Assembly (NCBI GenBank): GCA_028711675.1 | Contig: JAQTRT010000018.1 | Span: 1-20,235 of the forward strand | Reading direction: 5' to 3' | Length of the DNA: 20,235 nucleotides | Origin: a bacterium | GTDB taxonomy: Bacteria > Spirochaetota > JAHITG01 | Shown here: positions 15,645-20,235 of the stretch, piece by piece | Position numbering within the stretch: position 1 is the stretch's first letter | Layout: the number at the start of each line of letters is the position of its first letter | Notes under the pieces: generated by a model | Databases searched by the model: none | Seen by the model: only the letters and a program-made list of their open reading frames with translations | What the model was told of the DNA's origin: nothing | Made by a program: the position numbers and the translations under genes

Positions 15645-16607
15645 ATGTCAAAGAGAAAAAAAATCAGCATCCTTTCACTGCTTGTCTTTTTAATACTTTT
15701 CAGTATCCCGCATGATCTTTGCAGCCTGAGCGGAGGCGGGATAAGCGGGGTCCTGCAGCGCGTCAATCTGGACGCGAGATTCATGAGCCTGGGAAGCGCG
15801 TTCGATTCACTCTCCTATGATGCCAGCGGAGTGTATTATAATCCGGCCGGTCTGGCTTTTCTGCCGGACATGATGCTCCTGGCGTCTTACATGCCGGTGT
15901 GGGACAATTTAACACATTTGTTTTTTGTAGGGACCGGGTTCAAGACCAAGTATTTTCCCATGGGTGTGGGATTAATCAGCGTGGATACTTCAGGGATCAA
16001 GGTAAGGAGGGATTCACCTGTTGTCACGGACCTTATGGAATACGGTGAAGTGGCCCTTTTCTGCTCCGGAGCGTATGAAGTGATCACCTCTTTTTCCGTA
16101 GGCTTGCGCCTCGGCTTTCATAATCTGAACATCTATCATTATAACGATTGGGGTATCGGAGCGGACCTCTCCCTGCTCTGGCATGTGAGGAATCCGTATG
16201 AGTTCACGAAGAGCAAACTGATGCGTTTCCTGCAGCCGTTCTCGCTGGGGATCGTGTTATACAATATCCTGCCGCCTTCGGTGAAGCTGTACCAGAAGAG
16301 CGTCTCATATCCCCTGATGATGAAGAGCAGTTTATCCTATCAGTTCAGGACCATCGGCAATTTTCTCAGACCCGAGCTGGGAGTGGGATTCCAGTCCATA
16401 TTCGAGAACAAGGCCACGGATTTCAGCACGGGTCTGGAACTTACTTTTTGGAATTTCTTCTATGTCCGCGGCGGTTATTCAGTTGTGGACGGAATGTTCT
16501 CCATCGGTTCCGGCATTGAAATGATGAACATCATCGTGGATTACGGCCTTCTGCCTCTCAAAGCAGGGCTTAAGTTTTATACCCTGAACTTAAAAGTGAA
16601 ATTTTAA
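15645..16607 (+). CDS. PorV/UPF0164-like outer-membrane barrel protein
   Basis: The product has 320 residues with a signal peptide (about 1-27, ILSLLVFLILFSIPHDLCS). The mature N-terminus is Gly-rich, followed by DARFMSLGSAFDSLSYDASGVYYNPAGLAFL in part (43-73), where SLGSA and YNPAGL are the PorV/UPF0164 hallmarks. The rest is amphipathic beta strands ending in LKFYTLNLKVKF, a C-terminal strand with a terminal Phe as expected for proteins inserted by BamA. FadL-like barrels of this family sit in the outer membrane; PorV is the type IX shuttle, while other members may carry hydrophobic ligands. Unlike its relative at 8137-9579 it has no extra C-terminal domain. The ATG has GGAGAAG four bases upstream. 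It is followed after 66 bases, without a terminator, by an FG-GAP propeller-TPR gene, the same order as on the minus strand. Confidence 0.85.
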   Translation: MSKRKKISILSLLVFLILFSIPHDLCSLSGGGISGVLQRVNLDARFMSLGSAFDSLSYDASGVYYNPAGLAFLPDMMLLASYMPVWDNLTHLFFVGTGFKTKYFPMGVGLISVDTSGIKVRRDSPVVTDLMEYGEVALFCSGAYEVITSFSVGLRLGFHNLNIYHYNDWGIGADLSLLWHVRNPYEFTKSKLMRFLQPFSLGIVLYNILPPSVKLYQKSVSYPLMMKSSLSYQFRTIGNFLRPELGVGFQSIFENKATDFSTGLELTFWNFFYVRGGYSVVDGMFSIGSGIEMMNIIVDYGLLPLKAGLKFYTLNLKVKF

Positions 16608-16659
16608 AGCGGCTGTCCTCTTTCATCTATATTGAAAAAATGGGATTTATTTTTTTATC

Positions 16660-16664
16660 AGGAA
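16660..16664 (+). promoter_or_regulatory. Shine-Dalgarno sequence that sets the start of the second propeller-TPR gene
   Basis: AGGAA lies nine bases before the ATG at 16674. The longer frame would begin with a TTG at 16632 that has no ribosome-binding site and would put 14 mostly polar residues in front of the signal peptide. Confidence 0.65.
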
Positions 16665-16673
16665 CGACACTTT

Positions 16674-18725
16674 ATGATATACCGGTTTATACTCATTATG
16701 CTTCTTCCTCTTCTTCTGTATTCGGAAAGCGAGCAATGGGAAAAGTTCAATTACGTCTTCTCAACCAATAAGAACCGTTTCTCCGCTGTGGAAGCCTGTG
16801 ACATCGATGTGGATGGCGATATGGACCTGTTCGCGGGATACTGGAACGGCTGCCTGGCTTACTTTGAGAATATAGGTACTCCCAAGAAATTCTTTTTTAA
16901 ACTGGTTAATCCAGGCCTGAATAAAAGCACATCTTATAACATGATCTCCGCGGGTAATAAGGCGGTTCCCCGCTTTGTTGATATTGATGCTGACGGTGAT
17001 ATGGACCTGTTCATCGGCAACAATGACGGTAATATCGCTTTTTACCGGAACGACGGGGATATCCGGCGCCCGAATTTCAAGCTCATCCGGGACGGGTCTG
17101 ATCCGGCAAACTCATATTTTAATATCAATGCGGGCCTTGCCGCCTCCCCGTTCTTTGCGGATATCGATAATGACGCTGACTACGACCTTTTTATCGGCAA
17201 TGCTTTGGGCTTTTTAGCTTTTTATAAGAACGACGGCACAGCCACGTCCCCGCTGTTCACCAGGATCAAGGGAGGACTGTCTAAAGAGGATTCCTTTAAT
17301 AATATTTCCACAGAGAAATATTCCGTACCGTTCTTCAGGGATATCCGGAATATCGGTAAAGATGACCTGTTCATAGGAAACTGGGACGGCGCTGTTTACT
17401 TCTTTGAAAATAAAGGGACGCTGGAAATGCCGGGCTATGACCTCTTATCCAAGAATTTCGGGTTTATTCATGCCAGCGGGGACAGTACACCCTGCCTGGT
17501 GGACCTGAATAATGACGGTATCGACGAGATCATCTGCGGGAACAGCCGGGGTGGCATCGACTTGTTCAAATTAAAAGGGAAAGGCAAACTGACGGCTTTT
17601 CACATCGGGGACGCACCTGCGGGAAATGCCCCGGATAAGGGCAGTGCGAAAAAAAACCAGGATCCGCTGCAGCCCATTAAAGAAGCGGATATCATAAAGA
17701 AATACCAGGAACAGATATGGAAGACATACTATAACGGGGATTATATCGAAACTCTGAACCTGATCGAACTGAAGCTGAAACGGAAGGATGAAAAAACAGA
17801 GGAATTGAGGAAGAAGTGCAGTGAAGAAGTGCAGAGACTGCTCCAGAAAGAGATGAGCGACTCCTTTTTACTGAAAGAAGTGTCCCGCGATTTCAAGAAC
17901 GCAGTTGATTTTTATATCTCAGGCCAGTATGAAAAAAGCATGGACGCATTCACACTGGTGCTCAACACTGCTCCTAACAACAAGGTCAGTACCACCTATA
18001 AAAAAAAGGCCAATGATAAGATCCTGGAACAGAAGAACAACGAGAAAGCGGATCAAGCTTATAATGAAGCCCTGGAGGAGTATAAGAACAATAATCTGGA
18101 CCATTCGCTCCTTCTGGTGAAGCAAGCCATGGAACTGTCCCCCACCAATCCTGAGTACCAGTTGAATTTCGTCAACATCAGCAATATGCGTTATGCCAAA
18201 CTGAACACGTTGTTCTATCAGACCAATACCTTTCGCGCCGGTGAGCTGATAAAAAAAGAGAAGTATGATGAGGCCCTCGATATCCTGTATGCTGTTAAAA
18301 GCAGGTTCCCTGAAGACCAGGATGTGAACAAGAACATCAGCCTGTGCGAAAGTAAAATGACTACCATGCTGAATCTGAACAAGACCAAGCTCCTGAAGAT
18401 GTATCTCCAGAAAGCGGATGAAGCCTTTAACTCGGAGAAATTCGATCAGGCGGTCAGGAATTACGGCCTGGCTCTGAAATATTCTCCGGACAGTGCGGAG
18501 ATCAAGGAGAAAATGAAACTGGCCCAGGAGAAGCTGAAAAAATCCTCTGAGACCGTTATTGACCCCCAGGTTATAAAAGCGCATTTCCAGAAGGGCCTTG
18601 AATACTATTCTCTGAACCAGTATGAAAACGCGGTCAATGAATGGAATAAGGTCCTGGAACTGGACCCGGAGAACAAGATCGCCCAAAAGAATATCGAAAA
18701 AGCTAAAATGTTGTTGAAAAAATAA
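16674..18725 (+). CDS. Exported FG-GAP/VCBS propeller protein with C-terminal TPR repeats (paralogue)
   Basis: The product has 683 residues from the chosen ATG. A short signal peptide (1-17, FILIMLLPLLLYSES) precedes five propeller blades at about 41-66, 101-128, 160-188, 220-248 and 274-300. Blades one to three carry a full DIDxDxDxDLF calcium loop. Blade four is degenerate (DIRNIGKDDLFIGN) and blade five has DLNNDGIDEI. A Lys/Pro-rich linker (about 300-340) leads to helical TPR units at about 405-440, 456-490, 525-545, 576-610 and 634-667, the last being HFQKGLEYYSLNQYENAVNE followed by WNKVLELDP. The layout matches the minus-strand gene at 6242-8086, and both follow a PorV-like gene, so the two pairs are probably ancient duplicates. 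Expected location is periplasm or cell surface. It may act as a scaffold; no enzymatic motif is visible. The -35 box of the next gene's promoter overlaps its last codons. Confidence 0.87.
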   Translation: MIYRFILIMLLPLLLYSESEQWEKFNYVFSTNKNRFSAVEACDIDVDGDMDLFAGYWNGCLAYFENIGTPKKFFFKLVNPGLNKSTSYNMISAGNKAVPRFVDIDADGDMDLFIGNNDGNIAFYRNDGDIRRPNFKLIRDGSDPANSYFNINAGLAASPFFADIDNDADYDLFIGNALGFLAFYKNDGTATSPLFTRIKGGLSKEDSFNNISTEKYSVPFFRDIRNIGKDDLFIGNWDGAVYFFENKGTLEMPGYDLLSKNFGFIHASGDSTPCLVDLNNDGIDEIICGNSRGGIDLFKLKGKGKLTAFHIGDAPAGNAPDKGSAKKNQDPLQPIKEADIIKKYQEQIWKTYYNGDYIETLNLIELKLKRKDEKTEELRKKCSEEVQRLLQKEMSDSFLLKEVSRDFKNAVDFYISGQYEKSMDAFTLVLNTAPNNKVSTTYKKKANDKILEQKNNEKADQAYNEALEEYKNNNLDHSLLLVKQAMELSPTNPEYQLNFVNISNMRYAKLNTLFYQTNTFRAGELIKKEKYDEALDILYAVKSRFPEDQDVNKNISLCESKMTTMLNLNKTKLLKMYLQKADEAFNSEKFDQAVRNYGLALKYSPDSAEIKEKMKLAQEKLKKSSETVIDPQVIKAHFQKGLEYYSLNQYENAVNEWNKVLELDPENKIAQKNIEKAKMLLKK

Positions 18726-18741
18726 TATAAAAAATTATAAT
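18714..18741 (+). promoter_or_regulatory. Sigma-70-type promoter of the terminal Asp-box propeller gene
   Basis: TTGAAA (18714-18719) lies within the last codons of the propeller-TPR gene and is followed after 16 bases by TATAAT (18736-18741). The expected leader is about 90 bases. The hexamers and spacing are the same as in the leftward promoter at 13595-13622. Confidence 0.65.
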
Positions 18742-18767
18742 GAAGGCATATAAATTTATTATAATTT
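18732..18767. repeat. AT-only inverted repeat overlapping the promoter
   Basis: AAATTATAAT (18732-18741) and ATTATAATTT (18758-18767) are perfect 10-bp inverted copies around a 16-base centre. The left arm contains the -10 box. No T run follows, so a terminator role is unlikely; an operator for a dimeric regulator or chance in AT-rich DNA are the options. Confidence 0.5.
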
Positions 18768-18837
18768 CTCGATAATAAGATAGAGTGGGCCAAGGTAAGT
18801 ATGTTTATCCGGAACAAACGAATGAAGCGAGCGAAAA

Positions 18838-20235
18838 ATGGTTAAAAAAATCATATTGACCGTATGTTTAATCTTTTCCTGCTATTTACCTCTGATAGCC
18901 GTAAAATCCGGCTGGGAGCTCAACAAGGTCCTGGTCAAAAACGATGGTTCAAAACCCGTCATCTGCTGTAACAAGAACAATGTTTTCGTGGCTTATGTTA
19001 AAAAGGTCATTGACAACAGCGAGATATTCTTCATTTCCTCGACCAACAACGGCTTTACCTGGAGCGAGGAAAAGCAGATAACCCGCATGCCCGGGAGTTC
19101 GGAGGACCCGAAGATCGTTTTTGTGGATAATAAGATATACATCGTCTGGTCCGACTTCAATGACGGTAATGCTGAGATATACTTCACGTATTCCAAAGAT
19201 AAGAACGGGAGCGAATTCGAACCTCCGCAGAGAGTCACCTTCAATCCCTCTGATTCCATCCAGCCGTTCCTCTCTTCTACGGGATTCAAGCTTATCCTTT
19301 TCTGGAGCGATGACAGGAACGGAGATTACGAAATATTCACCAAGATGTATGACCCGCTGGTGAACAAATGGGAAGAGGTGGATACGCAGATCACCCGGTT
19401 CAGCGGCGGCTCTTTCTATCCTTATTCCATTGCTGTGATGGATGAGATCCATCTGGTATGGCAGAAGAAGGACGGGGAGGTATGGCGTGTCCTGTACAGT
19501 AAGAGCGGAAACGGCAAGGTCTGGGATAAACCCGTGGATGTGTCGGAAGGACTGGAAAGCGCGTATGATCCCAGGATGGTATATTACACGGACGGTTTGA
19601 AAGTGATCTTCCAGGCGCAGAAAGGGACGGAGTTGAACCTTTACATCAATACATATGATGACATGTCCAGCCACTGGCTCATCCCCATGGCGATCACCAA
19701 GGATATTAATATTGAAAGGGACCCCCATGTGATCGGGACGGGAAACGGTTTGTACGCCATGTGGTTCGATTACAGCGAAGGACAGAATGATATATTTTCC
19801 AGCTTTAGCACGAATGAGGGGCTGCTCTGGAGCGATAAAGCCAATGTTTCTGATACACCGGATAATTCCCGTAATCTTGATACAAGTTATGATTCCGTCA
19901 ATGATAATATTTATACGGTCTGGGAAGAAGGGGAGACGGGCGGGATCATGTTCACATCCAAGGATAAATCCTGCCCCACGCCTCTGATCATATCCTCGTC
20001 TCACAGTTCCAATGACTGGTCCTATGATAAGGACATTGTCTTTAAGTGGACGATCGGTGAGGATATTTCCGGCATCAAGGATTATGCTTATCTCATCGAT
20101 GACAGGCCGGATACGGAGCCTGACCTGTTCCTGGCCGAGTATCCTGTTGATACGGCTAAATTTTATAATGTCAAGGACGGTATCTGGTATTTCCATCTGC
20201 GTGCCCGGGATAACATGAATAATACAAGCAGCGTG
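18838..20235 (+). CDS. Exported BNR/Asp-box-like propeller protein with C-terminal Ig-like domain, truncated by the window end
   Basis: The frame is open from the ATG at 18838 to the last base (466 residues so far), so the 3' end is missing. An in-frame TGA at 18823 fixes this as the start, though the ribosome-binding site is weak. A signal peptide (about 1-22, IILTVCLIFSCYLPLIA) is followed by a sialidase-like repeat region. Repeated phrases of the type IYIVWSDFNDGNAEIYFTYS (interrupted here), LILFWSDDRNGDYEIF, IHLVWQKKDGEVW and YAMWFDYSEGQNDIF mark successive blades. Asp-box-like turns are STNNGFTW (68-75) and STNEGLLW (324-331). From about residue 380 an Ig-like domain begins (FKWTIGEDISGIKDYAYLID, then GIWYFHLRARDNMNN), of the kind that precedes sorting domains in large exported proteins. 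No sialidase Arg triad is recognisable, so enzyme activity is not claimed. Its own promoter at 18714-18741 suggests separate control from the gene pair before it. Confidence 0.8.
   Translation, partial: MVKKIILTVCLIFSCYLPLIAVKSGWELNKVLVKNDGSKPVICCNKNNVFVAYVKKVIDNSEIFFISSTNNGFTWSEEKQITRMPGSSEDPKIVFVDNKIYIVWSDFNDGNAEIYFTYSKDKNGSEFEPPQRVTFNPSDSIQPFLSSTGFKLILFWSDDRNGDYEIFTKMYDPLVNKWEEVDTQITRFSGGSFYPYSIAVMDEIHLVWQKKDGEVWRVLYSKSGNGKVWDKPVDVSEGLESAYDPRMVYYTDGLKVIFQAQKGTELNLYINTYDDMSSHWLIPMAITKDINIERDPHVIGTGNGLYAMWFDYSEGQNDIFSSFSTNEGLLWSDKANVSDTPDNSRNLDTSYDSVNDNIYTVWEEGETGGIMFTSKDKSCPTPLIISSSHSSNDWSYDKDIVFKWTIGEDISGIKDYAYLIDDRPDTEPDLFLAEYPVDTAKFYNVKDGIWYFHLRARDNMNNTSSV

Noticed and set aside
17919..18686. 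A 255-codon minus-strand open frame
   Set aside because: It is antisense to the TPR part of the plus-strand propeller gene; its composition (many Leu, Phe, Gln, Ile) is the mirror of Lys/Glu/Asn-rich helices.
18949..20196. A 415-codon open frame on the minus strand
   Set aside because: It lies wholly opposite the Asp-box propeller gene, which has a signal peptide and repeated blade motifs. The antisense product is rich in Ile/Arg/Asp without any recognisable domain, as expected of a mirror frame.

Overview
The window reads as chromosomal DNA from a diderm (Gram-negative-type) bacterium of moderate GC content. The evidence is an OmpA peptidoglycan-binding domain, two PorV/UPF0164-like outer-membrane barrels and many Sec signal peptides. 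The mix of PorV-like proteins, FG-GAP propellers, fibronectin-III-like repeats and FlgD-like C-terminal domains is typical of Spirochaetota, Elusimicrobiota and other uncultivated diderm lineages. No single gene here fixes the phylum. There are no rRNA, tRNA, CRISPR or transposase genes, and coding density is high.

Layout. (1) Positions 1-3019, plus strand, housekeeping: the C-terminal end of a probable glycogen debranching enzyme, an M18 zinc aminopeptidase, a clear intrinsic terminator, and a TIGR01212 (YhcC/YtqA-like) radical SAM protein. (2) Positions 3048-13544, minus strand: a run of five exported-protein genes starting from a strong promoter near 13595-13622. In transcription order they are a 1291-residue fibronectin-III-repeat protein with a FlgD-like C-terminal domain, a PorV-like barrel fused to a TolB/CsgG-N-like domain, an FG-GAP propeller-TPR protein, an OmpA-family protein with a FlgD-like domain, and a tail-collar-like protein with an alternating His motif. 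(3) Positions 13545-13856: a divergent intergenic region with overlapping -10 boxes and a repeated small hairpin. (4) Positions 13857-20235, plus strand: a membrane-bound HAMP/SpoIIE-type PP2C phosphatase, a second PorV-like barrel, a second FG-GAP propeller-TPR protein, and an exported BNR/Asp-box-like propeller gene that runs off the window end.

How the genes may work together (inference). The most striking feature is that a PorV-like gene followed directly by an FG-GAP propeller-TPR gene occurs twice, once on each strand, flanking a phosphatase sensor. The surrounding genes encode large secreted repeat proteins whose ends resemble the FlgD-like folds used as C-terminal sorting or anchoring domains in type IX secretion. 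A reasonable hypothesis is an envelope or surface-assembly locus in which the PorV-like barrel and the propeller-TPR protein form a two-component unit, and the FnIII and Asp-box proteins are exported clients. None of the core type IX genes is in this window, so this is a lead and not a conclusion.

Several starts were moved from the longest possible frame to an internal ATG that has both a Shine-Dalgarno sequence and a signal peptide (9579, 8086, 13544, 16674).
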